Assembly: GCF_002795245.1 (NCBI RefSeq)
Contig: NZ_PGVG01000005.1
Location: 212,930-276,929 of the forward strand
Length of the DNA: 64,000 nucleotides
From: Bradyrhizobium forestalis
GTDB taxonomy: Bacteria; Pseudomonadota; Alphaproteobacteria; Rhizobiales; Xanthobacteraceae
Reading direction: 5' to 3'
The translations under genes were made by a program, and so were the position numbers. Of the stretch, positions 1 to 8,894 are shown piece after piece (the first letter of the stretch is position 1; each line of letters begins with the position of its first letter). The notes below the pieces were generated by a model. The model searched no databases, was not told where the DNA came from, and saw nothing but the letters and a program-made list of their open reading frames with translations.

Positions 1-1745
1 TGGCATCGATGGAGAAGTCGCCATAGCTGCCGTGCGCGTTGGTCTGCGCCACGACATGAGCCTCCCCCGTGTCCGGATCGGTGATGCTGAGCTGGCCGCT
101 CGTACTAAGTGCGGCGGCGGTATCGGCCTCGGTGACGGACTTGGAGTCCGACGAGACCGTGGCCGCATCGTTGCTGCCGGTGATGGAAACCGTGACGGTA
201 CCGCTCGCGGTGCCGTCCTGGCTGGCGACCGTGAACTGGTCCTGGACCTCCTGTCCGGCGGTGAGCTCATTGTGGGCGCCGTTGCCGGTGTAGCTCCAGG
301 CTCCATTGGCATCGATGCTGAAGTCGCCGTAGGTGCCGTGGACGTTGGTTTGCGTCACGACATGGGCTTCGCCGCTGTCGGGGTCGGTGATGATGAGCTG
401 GCCGCTCGTGTTGAGCGCCGCCGCCGCGTCGCCCTCGGTGACGGACTTCGAGTCCGACGAGACCGTGGCCGCATCGTTGCTGCCGGTGATCGTCACCGTC
501 ACGGTGCCGGTCGCGGTGCCGTCCTGGCTGGTTGCCGTGAACTGATCCTGGACCTGCTGGCCCGCGGTGAGTTCGTCGTGGGCGCCGTTGCCGGTGTAGC
601 TCCAGGCCCCGCTGGCATCGATGGAGAAGTCGCCATAGCTGCCGTGCGCGTTGGTCTGCGCCACGACATGAGCCTCCCCCGTGTCCGGATCGGTGATGCT
701 GAGCTGGCCGCTCGTACTAAGTGCGGCGGCGGTATCGGCCTCGGTGACGGACTTGGAGTCCGACGAGACCGTGGCCGCATCGTTGCTGCCGGTGATGGAA
801 ACCGTGACGGTACCGCTCGCAGTGCCGTCCTGGCTGGCGACCGTGAACTGGTCCTGAACCTCCTGTCCGGCGGTGAGCTCATTGTGGGCGCCGTTGCCGG
901 TGTAACTCCAGGCGCCATTGGCATCGATGCTGAAGTCGCCGTAGGTCCCGTGGACGTTGCTCTGGGCCACGACATGGGCCTGGCCAGTGTCGGGGTCGGT
1001 GATGCTGAGCTGGCCGCTGGTGTTGAGCGCCGCGGCAGTGTCGCTCTCGGTCACGGACCTCGAGTCCGACGAGACTGTCGCCGCATCGTTGGTCCCGGTG
1101 ATGGTCACCGTGACAGTGCCGGAGGCGGTGCCGTCCTGGCTGGTCACCGTGAACTGGTCCTGCACCTGCTGCCCGGCGGTGAGCTCATTATGCGCGCCGT
1201 TGCCGGTGTAGCTCCAGGCGCCGTTGGCATCGATCGTGAAGTCGCCATAACTGCCGTGGACGTTGCTCTGCGCCACGACGTGGGCCTCGCCCGTGTCCAG
1301 GTCGGTGATGATGAGCTGACCGCTGGTGTTGAGCGCGGCGGCAGTGTCGCCCTCGGTGACGGCCTTCGAGTCCGAGCTGACTGTCGCGGCATCGTTGCTG
1401 CCGGTGATGGTCACGGTCACGGTACCGGTCGCGGTCCCGTCCTGGCTCACCACCGTGAACTGGTCCTGCACCTGCTGTCCGGCGGTGAGCTCGTTGTGCG
1501 CACCGTTGCCGGTGTAGCTCCAGGCGCCGTTGGCATCGATCGTGAAGTCGCCATAGCTGCCGTGGACGTTGCTCTGCGCCACGACGTGGGCCTCGCCCGT
1601 GTCCGGGTCGGTGATGATGAGCTGACCGCTGGTGTTGAGCGCCGTGGCAGTGTCGCTCTCGGTCACGGATTTGGAGTCCGAGCTGACGGTTGCCAGATCA
1701 TTGGTGCCGGTGATGGTGACCGTCACCGTCTGGGTGGCTGTCGAG
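1..1745 (-). repeat. Tandem 306-bp (102-aa) VCBS repeats
   Basis: The landmark ggccgcatcg recurs with a strict 306-bp step near 161, 467, 773, 1079, 1385 and 1691, with slight variants in the later copies, so about 5.7 repeats are visible and the array continues past the edge. The stretch 1-290 matches 613-902 with only about two or three differences, so pairs of units (612 bp) look recently duplicated or homogenised. The copies nearest the N-terminus are more diverged. Confidence 0.9.
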
Positions 1746-2542
1746 CCGTGGCCGTCATCTATTGTCACCACGAAGCTCTCGGTGACGGTCTGGCCCGCAG
1801 CGAGGTACTGGGCGGCCGCGTTGTTCAAATTGTAGTGCCATTGCACCGAGCCATTGGCGGCATTGGCCGCCTCGTTGACGGGATCGAGCGAGAAGGTGCC
1901 GAGCGCAGTGGAGTTGGAAGAGGCCGCCGCGAACGAGGCCGAATGCGTGTCGCTGAGATCGGCGTCGTTGAAGCTGATGGTGCCGGCCGCGCTCTGCGAG
2001 CTCGAGAGAGCCGGCGTGGCAGTCGCGTCTTCTATCGCCGCGTCGCTCTGCGGATTCGATGTGATGAGGACCGAGTCGTTTGCGCCATTGAACTGGAGTG
2101 TCACGGTCGCCCAACTGAGTGTGCCGTTGCCCAACTGGATGGCGTAGGTGAAGGTGTCGGTCAGCGTTTGCCCGGTCGCCAGCGCCTGAAGCTGAACGTT
2201 GATGTCGCCCTTGTCGTAGTGAACGGTGCCGTCCGGTGCGACCCAGATGCGCGCACCGAGCGCGCTGCGGTCGCCGGTTGCGGCCATTCCGGCGGCATCG
2301 CTGCTATACGCCACATCCTTGACCAGCAAATCCGCCGGTGCGTAGGTCTTGGTGGACGCGGAGGCGCTCGTTCCATCGTCCAGCGAGAACAGCGTCTTGG
2401 CCGCGCCGCCAAGATCATTTGCCAGCACGTTCAAGATCAGAATGTTGCTGGCGTCTTCCGTAAACGAGAAAATGTCGGTGCTGGCTTGCGGAGTCGTTCC
2501 AAACGAAACCGTGCTGCCGCCGCCCGTTGTTTGCGTTGCCAT
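1..2542 (-). CDS. VCBS-repeat giant surface/secreted protein, N-terminal part (runs off left edge)
   Basis: Open from ATG at 2542 to the window edge (847 codons seen, no stop). The first ~240 residues are non-repetitive and contain a cadherin/VCBS-like stretch (for example TFTYAIQLGNGT). The rest consists of 102-residue tandem repeats with the core SNDAATVSSDSKSVTE...GQLxITDPDTGEAHVV...WSYTGNGAHNELTAGQ, typical of VCBS domains in large adhesins. There is no N-terminal signal peptide, which fits a type I secretion substrate whose signal would lie at the unseen C-terminus. Family knowledge: such proteins act in attachment and biofilm. No ABC transporter or TolC gene is in view. The long open frame on the opposite strand is a shadow caused by the repeat composition. 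Calling it an adhesin is inference; calling it a VCBS-repeat protein is secure. Confidence 0.85.
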   Translation of the reverse strand, partial: MATQTTGGGSTVSFGTTPQASTDIFSFTEDASNILILNVLANDLGGAAKTLFSLDDGTSASASTKTYAPADLLVKDVAYSSDAAGMAATGDRSALGARIWVAPDGTVHYDKGDINVQLQALATGQTLTDTFTYAIQLGNGTLSWATVTLQFNGANDSVLITSNPQSDAAIEDATATPALSSSQSAAGTISFNDADLSDTHSASFAAASSNSTALGTFSLDPVNEAANAANGSVQWHYNLNNAAAQYLAAGQTVTESFVVTIDDGHGSTATQTVTVTITGTNDLATVSSDSKSVTESDTATALNTSGQLIITDPDTGEAHVVAQSNVHGSYGDFTIDANGAWSYTGNGAHNELTAGQQVQDQFTVVSQDGTATGTVTVTITGSNDAATVSSDSKAVTEGDTAAALNTSGQLIITDLDTGEAHVVAQSNVHGSYGDFTIDANGAWSYTGNGAHNELTAGQQVQDQFTVTSQDGTASGTVTVTITGTNDAATVSSDSRSVTESDTAAALNTSGQLSITDPDTGQAHVVAQSNVHGTYGDFSIDANGAWSYTGNGAHNELTAGQEVQDQFTVASQDGTASGTVTVSITGSNDAATVSSDSKSVTEADTAAALSTSGQLSITDPDTGEAHVVAQTNAHGSYGDFSIDASGAWSYTGNGAHDELTAGQQVQDQFTATSQDGTATGTVTVTITGSNDAATVSSDSKSVTEGDAAAALNTSGQLIITDPDSGEAHVVTQTNVHGTYGDFSIDANGAWSYTGNGAHNELTAGQEVQDQFTVASQDGTASGTVTVSITGSNDAATVSSDSKSVTEADTAAALSTSGQLSITDPDTGEAHVVAQTNAHGSYGDFSIDA

Positions 2543-3900
2543 AGCTAAATCCTCCGGATAATGCGCCGTCCGCGTTTACGGATCCGCACCAATTGCGCCA
2601 AGACGCGGCGATGATCGGCCGTTGCCGCGCCTATGCTGTTGAAGACGAATGCCGTGCTGCCGAGCATGACTGCCGTCCTGCTCAGGGCTTCGAAAATGTG
2701 CAAAGCGAGCATGTGACGAGCTCAAAGCCTGTCGGGAGCGAGCGGTCGCTCCGGCCTCGCGATCGGATGTCGTGAGCACGGTCACGTGCCTGACAGGGGC
2801 GGAAGGTAGTCTCCGGCGCCGACCGGGACGCGATGGCTCACGCACCGTTCGCAAACGGCAAACCGGCTCGATCGAAGGATCACATCTCGACGGAGAAGAC
2901 CTCGACATCACTCGAGTCCGGTCGACTATCGCCCCGGGCTCGCACACAAGACGCGTGCACGTCATTCGCAACCCTCGTCTGCCGATGCAGAGCAGGGGGG
3001 CGCCCAAAATCAATTCACGCAAATCGCGAGCGCTCGGTCGGACGAATGATGGGTCCGTCCACCCGCGACGATCCAGCCAACGCTACCTGTGACGCGAAGA
3101 GATTTCGAGCTGTGCCCCTGCCCCTTCGTGTGCGGTCCTGGTCCGCCCACGTTTGACAATATTGAACTGCAGCATTCTTCGGCTCCCGAGCGCCGCGTGA
3201 TCAGGAGCGATCACGATCGTTTGGCTCGGGATTAAATTAAAGCTAGATTAAAATAATGCGATGGTCTATTTATTTATTCATTGTCCGCATTTAATGATTA
3301 ACGCAGGAAAATCAGCAGCAAAGAGGCGTTTGCTTCGCTTCTGGCGGGAAGCACCGGATTCACACGGGCTTTATCCGGTGTTGCGATCGCTGCTCGGACC
3401 AACGCCGGCACATGATCCTGCAAGATCGTGCAAGTCGACACGATCACGCTCCGCCGGCGCGATGTGATGGGTCCACGCCATGATCCGGCTTGCCTTCGCG
3501 TCGGCTCTGGCGAAGCCTCCAAGCGCCGCCGCCGAATAAGCTCAGTATTTGCGCCGGGCTGATCGCCACTATGGTTCGGTTCTCAGCAACAGACGAGGAC
3601 GAGTCCGCGCGTCCAACGGTCCGGAGCCGGACGCTGCGATGCTCGCCCAGGCGCTCGCGTGATCGCGGTGCCATTTCGCACGTCCGCGACACGCGCGCAG
3701 ACGCGCTTGAATGCGCAACACCCCGGCACGCCGCCACATTCGAAACTGATGTGAAGCTCACATCGAAAGCCGTTCCGTCAGCACGTCGACAGGAGCCTAA
3801 ACGACTGCCAGTCAAAATGATAAAATCGATTATGATTTATAATTGTGATGACTCCCGCATAAAATTAAAAAATATGCTTGGGGAAAAATGGGAGGTTAAA
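2543..3900. other. Gene-poor stretch upstream of the VCBS protein
   Basis: About 1.36 kb without a convincing coding region. The short ORFs on both strands have arginine/serine-rich out-of-frame compositions and no recognisable motif. The part around 3220-3300 and 3815-3900 is clearly AT-rich compared with the rest of the window and could hold promoters for the flanking genes, but I cannot assign specific boxes. Confidence 0.5.
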
Positions 3901-4038
3901 ATGGAAGCTGCCCGCCGTTTTCGCGCCATGGCGTTGCTTTGCCGACAGACTGCCGCGCGCCAACCTGAGAGAAGCTGGCGACTGCTCGCCGAAGCAGAGT
4001 ACTGGGAGCATCTGGCGGCTGCGGCTTTGGCTCAGTGA
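3901..4038 (+). CDS. Small hypothetical protein (45 aa)
   Basis: ATG at 3901 is preceded by a good Shine-Dalgarno GGAGG about 6 nt upstream. The peptide begins MEAARRFRAMALLCRQTAA and continues ERSWRLLAEAEYWEHLA. It is a short helical, charged sequence of a type I associate with small Bradyrhizobium hypothetical proteins, but I can give no function. An upstream in-frame ATG at 3818 would add 28 residues from an AT-rich stretch; the ribosome-binding site favours 3901. Confidence 0.55.
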   Translation: MEAARRFRAMALLCRQTAARQPERSWRLLAEAEYWEHLAAAALAQ

Positions 4039-4112
4039 GCTTGGGCTGAGCGAGTCTTCGTTGCTTGTCCTTTCATCGACTTCTTAGTTCAAGTCATAGT
4101 TCGAGGCGGGTC

Positions 4113-4289
4113 ATGTCCAGTCCGCGTCAGAGTTACAGCTGTGCTGTCCTGAGTGAACGGCTCCAAGCGCTCGTGGCGGAGCTTAGGGAAGTGGAGAAGC
4201 TTCGAAGTAAGCTCCGGCGTGTCGAAGCGAGAACAATCGGCAGAAGACGGCGTGCCAAACCGGGCAGCAGAGCAGGCGTCGTGAACTAG
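4113..4289 (+). CDS. Small basic hypothetical protein (58 aa)
   Basis: The frame from ATG 4113 has a central coiled-coil-like stretch (ERLQALVAELREVEKLR) and a basic tail (RRRRAKPGSRAG). An upstream in-frame ATG at 4065 exists but adds a serine-rich stretch. There is no known domain. It lies between another small ORF and an IS5 remnant, so it may be spurious. Confidence 0.35.
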   Translation: MSSPRQSYSCAVLSERLQALVAELREVEKLRSKLRRVEARTIGRRRRAKPGSRAGVVN

Positions 4290-4312
4290 GACGCGGACTC
4301 CTAAAGCCGCAA

Positions 4313-4510
4313 CTATAGCCTGATTGAAGCGAGTTGAACCAAGGCAAGGTCGTTGGCAGCAAGCCTATCGTACCGCGTCGCGACCCGCCGACCTTGTCTG
4401 ATCCTGTTGAAGAACCGCTCGACCCGATTGCGATCTCGTGGAGATAGGGGCTGAAGTAGATCGGATCGCTGTGGTTGCCCTTCGGCGGGATGTTGGCCCA
4501 CTTGCGCTGA
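4313..4510 (-). pseudogene. IS5-family transposase C-terminal remnant, frameshifted
   Basis: On the minus strand one frame reads ANIPPKGNHSDPIYFSPYL and then, after a one-base shift near 4437-4441, the next frame reads RNRVERFFNRIRQGRRVATRY...LAANDLALVQLASIRL and stops. Together these match the conserved C-terminal end of IS5-group (IS427-like) transposases (ANIPPK...FSPYL...RN.VERFFNKIKQ.RR.ATRYDKLAANYLAF..LASIRLW). A single missing C restores one frame. The N-terminal two thirds are absent: the glycosyltransferase gene ends only about 15 bp upstream. It is a dead insertion-sequence fossil. Confidence 0.75.
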
Positions 4511-4525
4511 CCAGCAATTCAAGGC

Positions 4526-5977
4526 TTACGCAACGCCAGGCCTTGCTGCTTGTTGACGGCTCGGCGAGACGCGCTGCGACGCTTTGAGGAGCCGCACTGT
4601 CATGGCCGTGGCAAGGCCTGTGGAGATCAGGTAGGCGGGGGACATGTTCCACCCGCTATCGGCGAGCATGAGATAGCACAGCAGCCCCGCGGTCGACACG
4701 GCGAAGCCAAGCCAAGCAAGCTTCGGAAAATGAAATCCACGCTCGCCGCGCCAAAGATCATACACTAGGTAGAACGCGAGAAAGGTGTTGCATAGCGCTG
4801 CAGGCGGCTGCCCCATGACGATCCCGCGATCGAAAGCGAGATAGGACATTACACCGTCGACTTGGGCAATAGCCGCGAACGGCAGATAGCGCGGATTGAT
4901 ACAAGCCAACGCTATGGACGCAAGTTCGAATGCGTAAAAGTAGCGCTCGTGCATCTTCGGAAGCAGGTAAGGCATGAGCATGAGTGATACACACGCGGCG
5001 AGCAGAATGAACTCCGGCCCAGCCCGCTTGGACTGCGCCATGAAAATCGATAGCGCAAGTCCGCTCGCTGCTGCCAGCACCAAGCCGACGGCGACTCCGG
5101 TTGTGTAAGGTGTGCTTGCGGCGAACATCCAGATGTTCGCTGCACTTATGAAGAGTCGATCAAAAGTGTTGGCCTGGTCCACATAAACCGAGATCACCGA
5201 GACCAAGGATCTGCCCGCGACGAGAACTGGAATGGCGAGAACCACATAGACTGCGGGAACAGTTGCGAGCCATGCGAGGTGGATCCTGCGGCGCAGAATC
5301 ATGCCCAGCACCAAGGGACCAAGGAATACGGCCTGGGCCTTCACCGAAAAGGCTACCGCGAACGGCAGAATGCCATTTCGGTCTCGCATGAACAGCGCCA
5401 CGGAAATCAGCGTGAAGAAGGTCCAGATCGAATCGGACTGCCCCCACATTGCGCCATTGAAGATCACCGTCGGTGCAAGCCATACCAAGCAGAAGGCCAT
5501 GGACGTGCGCAATGGCACCTTTGTGGCTCGCCACACCATCTGAGCGACGACGATCGCGCAACCGAACTCGAATATTACTGAAATCGCCTTCACGAGGGAA
5601 AGCGGCTGGCCGAGCCAATCGAAGCGGTTGGCGATCAGCAGAAGGTAACTGTAGAACGGGGTGTAGTTGGTGAAAGCCTCGGCCAGCGCACCGATGCCGT
5701 GATCCCGAGCGAAGACATACCAGGGGATCAGGAACTGAAAAGCGTCGACATTGGTGTGCTCCCGGACGAAATAACGGAGCGCAAGACCTGCAAACCCGCA
5801 CACCATCACCAGGGCGATCGCAAGGGGCGAGTTCTTGGGCGGCGTTTCGTCTGGACCGATGCTGCGGTCGGCCCTAGACGACGTGCCGATCCTGATCGTC
5901 TCTTTTTTCACGCGATCACTCTTGTTGGTGATTTCTTCAGGAGCGAAACAGGATGTTGAACGCCATGGTATGATCAA
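4526..5977 (-). CDS. Polytopic membrane glycosyltransferase, GT-C/GT87-like
   Basis: A 483-residue protein with a cytoplasmic N-terminal tail of about 50 residues and about ten or more hydrophobic segments. An acidic first loop contains EHTNVDAFQFLIPWY, and a NGAMWGQSDSIWTFF segment follows. Both are characteristic of polyprenol-phosphate-dependent GT-C mannosyl/glucosyltransferases of the DUF2029/GT87 and PIG-M-like group. It probably transfers a sugar from a polyprenyl-phosphate donor on the periplasmic side of the inner membrane, possibly onto a surface glycan. The start at 5977 is the first ATG; a start closer to the first membrane segment is possible. It stands alone, next to an IS remnant. 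Confidence 0.65.
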   Translation of the reverse strand: MIIPWRSTSCFAPEEITNKSDRVKKETIRIGTSSRADRSIGPDETPPKNSPLAIALVMVCGFAGLALRYFVREHTNVDAFQFLIPWYVFARDHGIGALAEAFTNYTPFYSYLLLIANRFDWLGQPLSLVKAISVIFEFGCAIVVAQMVWRATKVPLRTSMAFCLVWLAPTVIFNGAMWGQSDSIWTFFTLISVALFMRDRNGILPFAVAFSVKAQAVFLGPLVLGMILRRRIHLAWLATVPAVYVVLAIPVLVAGRSLVSVISVYVDQANTFDRLFISAANIWMFAASTPYTTGVAVGLVLAAASGLALSIFMAQSKRAGPEFILLAACVSLMLMPYLLPKMHERYFYAFELASIALACINPRYLPFAAIAQVDGVMSYLAFDRGIVMGQPPAALCNTFLAFYLVYDLWRGERGFHFPKLAWLGFAVSTAGLLCYLMLADSGWNMSPAYLISTGLATAMTVRLLKASQRVSPSRQQAARPGVA

Positions 5978-6239
5978 TCTATACGAGTAATATCCTCAAG
6001 GTTGTGTAATGGCCAGTTGTGCAATTCGATGATTGCTCTCAAAAAGATTGTGTGGTTAGCGAAAGCTTTAGAAGAACCGGCAATCATCGACGCGACCGGC
6101 AGCTGACAGCGAGCCTGCATCGGGCCGCTTTCAGTCCATCAGGTCGTCGGATGAGTCGAGTGGGCAATTCAGCTATAGCGGCGTGAACTCATCGACTGCG
6201 CGGTGTGAGCGGGTGAGGTAAGCTGCCCAGTAGCGCGCT

Positions 6240-6965
6240 TCAGTGGCGCAATCGCACCGCCTGCCGAAGCGTGCGACTCGAGCCTAGGAGCGAGAAGCCC
6301 CCCAGCGTCATCAGCAGCACACCGAGCCAGGTTGCCGTCCGGCTGCGCGCCTCGTCGGGCGCCTGCTCATCGCGCGCGCCCATCGGGATGGCTGGAGATA
6401 AGTCGGCTCGCGCGGCCGCGGAAAGCCTCTCCACGTCAACTTGGGGCGGCGTAAAATGCTCGGGCGTGGGTTGGTCGCTGTGAAGATCCGAGACGGGTGC
6501 GGCCGGCATCAGGATCGGCGTGCCCGCATCGACAACAGAAGCAGCATCAGCCACGCTCACTTCGCGTGCCGGCGCCGTCGGCCGAGCCTCGCTGGCCGTC
6601 GCGGAGCTTGGTAACTCCGCGCGCGCATCGCTCACCGGGCTCCGCCTTTGTCGCATGGTCTGGTTCTCGTCGGGCCTGACGGTGCGGTGGGCGATGCGAC
6701 TGTGAACCGGTTTTCGCACCGTCGCGACGCCCTCGGCCAAGAACCAGCATTTGCGGTGGCCGTCCCGCCGGTACACCCAGCGCTGGCCGGCGCCGGGCAG
6801 GTTGCCGGGCTGTGCCAGGCATTCCGGTTGCGCCGAAGAGCTTGCGGCGGGCTCGCGAGGCGCAGGATTGAACAGGTCGGTGAATGGATTGGAGAACGCA
6901 GGTGTGGCCGCAAGACCTCCAAGAAGAACCAAGCTCGCGAAATAACATCGCAAATGACCGGACAT
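6240..6965 (-). CDS. Secreted hypothetical protein with C-terminal membrane anchor
   Basis: The start at 6965 is chosen because GGGAG lies about 7 nt upstream and it puts a signal peptide (MSGHLRCYFASLVLLGGLAATPAFS) at the N-terminus; a longer frame from 7016 adds 17 unlikely residues. The mature part has a short cysteine-containing stretch (QPECLAQPGN...RKCWFLAEG), a long Pro/Ala/Glu-rich linker, and a hydrophobic helix at the C-terminus (TWLGVLLMTLGGFSLLG). I recognise no enzymatic domain. Probably anchored in the envelope. 241 residues. Confidence 0.6.
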   Translation of the reverse strand: MSGHLRCYFASLVLLGGLAATPAFSNPFTDLFNPAPREPAASSSAQPECLAQPGNLPGAGQRWVYRRDGHRKCWFLAEGVATVRKPVHSRIAHRTVRPDENQTMRQRRSPVSDARAELPSSATASEARPTAPAREVSVADAASVVDAGTPILMPAAPVSDLHSDQPTPEHFTPPQVDVERLSAAARADLSPAIPMGARDEQAPDEARSRTATWLGVLLMTLGGFSLLGSSRTLRQAVRLRH

Positions 6966-7016
6966 CGAGAACTCCCGGTGATGCGCCCCACCCGGCACGA
7001 GCCTTCGCGGCGACAT

Positions 7017-7383
7017 GGGCTCCGATACGACTTAAATCTGGCGGCGCGATGAATTAATTGTGTTGCTGGCCGGTCGAATTAATAAGCCCGCCCAGCATTC
7101 CTTGGATTGCAGCACGCGGCAGCGTGCCCAATTAACCGGGCCAAAGCGCAACTAGCGGGCGGCAGGTTTCTGGATGTCACGATCCCGATCGCGGCCTCAG
7201 CGAGCGTTACCCCTCACAGCAAATTAAATGCTCCGCCATGATATTACCGTCGTCCCGCCCTTCTCCCTGCAATCTCCCGCATTTAAATGTGGATTATACG
7301 GCTCGGACTTAAATCACGGCTTGTCTGTTCCTCGATTCCCGATTTGTCTGCCTGCGCCTTCTCCCACGAATTCGGATCAAGCC
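7017..7383. promoter_or_regulatory. Intergenic region upstream of the H-NS-like gene
   Basis: The region is relatively AT-rich with repeated attaa/aattaa tracts between 7040 and 7320. It separates divergently transcribed genes and must hold both promoters, but I cannot place boxes with confidence. AT-rich tracts beside an H-NS gene would suit autoregulation; that is inference. Confidence 0.3.
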
Positions 7384-7722
7384 ATGAATGCAGCGCATTT
7401 CAATTCGCTCTCCCTTGACGAGCTCTGGATCCTGCACCAACAGGTCGCCGCCAGCCTCACTCAGAGAATTTTGGTGCAGAAGGCACGGTTGGAGGAACGC
7501 CTCCACAAGATTGAGCAGGCCGGCGAGGCGACACGGTTTGATCGCAAGCGCCGTCCATACCCGCCCGTGCGTCCCAAATATCGCAATCCGAAGAACCCGG
7601 CGGAGACATGGTCGGGTCGCGGCAGGCTGCCTCGGTGGCTGCGGCCGCAACTTCGAGGGGGGCGCAAGTTGGACGATTTCCTCATCGACCAGGCTTCGGT
7701 CCAAAAGCGGCAGACCAATTGA
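7384..7722 (+). CDS. H-NS family nucleoid-associated protein
   Basis: A 112-residue protein. The N-terminal half is a coiled-coil oligomerisation region (SLDELWILHQQVAASLTQRI...ARLEERLHKIEQ). The C-terminal half carries the H-NS DNA-binding core YRNPKNPAETWSGRGRLPRWL, with the conserved W-S-G-R-G-R loop that enters the minor groove of AT-rich DNA. The start at 7384 matches the family's usual beginning; the frame stays open upstream to 7228 without family resemblance. Likely a silencer of AT-rich or acquired DNA. Confidence 0.88.
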   Translation: MNAAHFNSLSLDELWILHQQVAASLTQRILVQKARLEERLHKIEQAGEATRFDRKRRPYPPVRPKYRNPKNPAETWSGRGRLPRWLRPQLRGGRKLDDFLIDQASVQKRQTN

Positions 7723-7935
7723 GCGCCGCAGTCGCGGTCGCGCCGTGATCTGCAACTGGAGCATTGAGGGCGAACCTCGCGTAAGGGGCGCGAGCTTACG
7801 CCTGCGCCTCGAGGACGCTTACGGCCGTTCCCTGTTCTGTGTTGCCGCCCAACCAGCGCGACACGCTTGAATTCGAAGGCGCCTCAGGCGTTTCTTCCGT
7901 TGCGGTGGCGGCGATTGCGTGGGGTTTCCCTGCAG

Positions 7936-7957
7936 AATTCCCTGTTACCAGGGAATT
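7936..7957. repeat. Perfect palindrome aattccctg-ttac-cagggaatt
   Basis: Nine-base arms with a four-base loop, preceded by another ttccctgca half-copy a few bases upstream. The cluster of ccctg/caggg words looks like a recombination or repeat-element trace. I recall similar AATTCCCTG words in rhizobial intergenic DNA, but cannot check this here. Confidence 0.45.
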
Positions 7958-8014
7958 GACTGTCAGCGGCCTAACACGGCCCGCGCTTTGAGAGACGCGC
8001 ATGATCAGCTCCGA

Positions 8015-8035
8015 CGGGCGGGGCGCCCGGCTTTT
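8015..8035 (+). terminator. Possible rho-independent terminator
   Basis: The hairpin cgggcg-ggg-cgcccg is followed by gctttttg. It lies 290 bp after the H-NS-like gene, so the transcript it ends is uncertain. Confidence 0.35.
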
Positions 8036-8249
8036 TGAGAAGATCGAGTTGAGGTGATTTGCGCGCCGTTTGGCGCGAATGCCGGGGGCTCGGAAGCGCC
8101 GTTGATCGATGCGACTGTTGCAAGCCGCGCGCCCCGTAGCCGTTGGGGTCTATGGCACGGCTCAGATGAAGACTGCCGCCACCCGGTTGCCCCGAATGGC
8201 GGCGATGATCAGTCGGGCCGCGCTCCGCTCAGCCAATCGCTCTCGGCAC

Positions 8250-8516
8250 CTACCGCACGTACCAATATCCCCACCAGCGCTGGGACACCGGCCGTGCCTG
8301 GGCCTTCATGGCTGCGACTTCCTCGACCGGGCGAAGCTGGGGGCCATAGATCGCGGGCGGATAAACATCATCCCACAGCACAAGTCCGCCTTGGACGGAA
8401 GCCGCCCGATGATGTGCCGGAGCAACGGAGAGCTCGGCGGCCGGCGCCATGGATGCCGTCAAGGTGAGGCCGAGAGAGGCCAGGGCAATGGATGGAATAA
8501 GGGCGCGGAAGTTCAT
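8250..8516 (-). CDS. Small secreted hypothetical protein (88 aa)
   Basis: The start at 8516 has GAGGG upstream and gives a clear signal peptide (MNFRALIPSIALASLGLTLT, then ASMAPAAEL). The mature 60 residues include GGLVLWDDVYPPAIYGPQLRP and end RWWGYWYVR, rich in aromatic residues. The pattern is of a small periplasmic protein of unknown function. The longer frame open to 8807 has no signal sequence and is unlikely. Confidence 0.6.
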   Translation of the reverse strand: MNFRALIPSIALASLGLTLTASMAPAAELSVAPAHHRAASVQGGLVLWDDVYPPAIYGPQLRPVEEVAAMKAQARPVSQRWWGYWYVR

Positions 8517-8894
8517 TGGATTGAATCCCTCTAAGAATGAGATGCGAAATAATGCGACGGGTCCCCTACGGTTGCAAGAGCATCGGCCGACCGATCGCCC
8601 GAATTTCCCCGTTGCGGAGGCGCACGGTCTCGCGACGAACGCCTGCTCGGCCACGATGGGTCTTGACGTGTCATGCTGCGAGAACGCCTCTCTTACGTCT
8701 CCCTTATATAAAGCGGCGCTCATCGCCTCCGGTTGAGACGAGATGCAACAGAGGTCGGCAGATCTGGTATGCGCGCTGCATGCGTAGAAGGGATCAACCT
8801 TGAACAATCTTTCGGCGTCGAGGAGTCATCAAGAACCATGATGTCGACACACTGCTCGCTCTTGATAGAAGACGCACGATCCAGGACGACTTTC
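8517..8894. other. Intergenic region, nothing recognised
   Basis: About 380 bp between the divergent small genes. It presumably contains the promoter for the small secreted protein gene; no convincing boxes or structures seen. Confidence 0.3.

Larger units (their letters stand above)
7723..8249. other. Intergenic stretch without a clear gene
   Basis: About 530 bp between the H-NS-like gene and a small convergent gene. The overlapping ORFs show no protein-like composition. It contains the palindrome at 7936-7957 and the hairpin at 8015-8034, listed separately. Confidence 0.4.

Noticed and set aside
32..2548. Long plus-strand open frame opposite the VCBS protein
   Set aside because: Its Gly/Val/Arg-rich sequence is the shadow of the repeats on the other strand. 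The minus frame gives recognisable VCBS domains and a start with normal codon use.
2576..3092. Overlapping ORFs on both strands upstream of the VCBS gene
   Set aside because: Arg/Ser-rich, no ribosome-binding site, no family resemblance, and both strands score equally.
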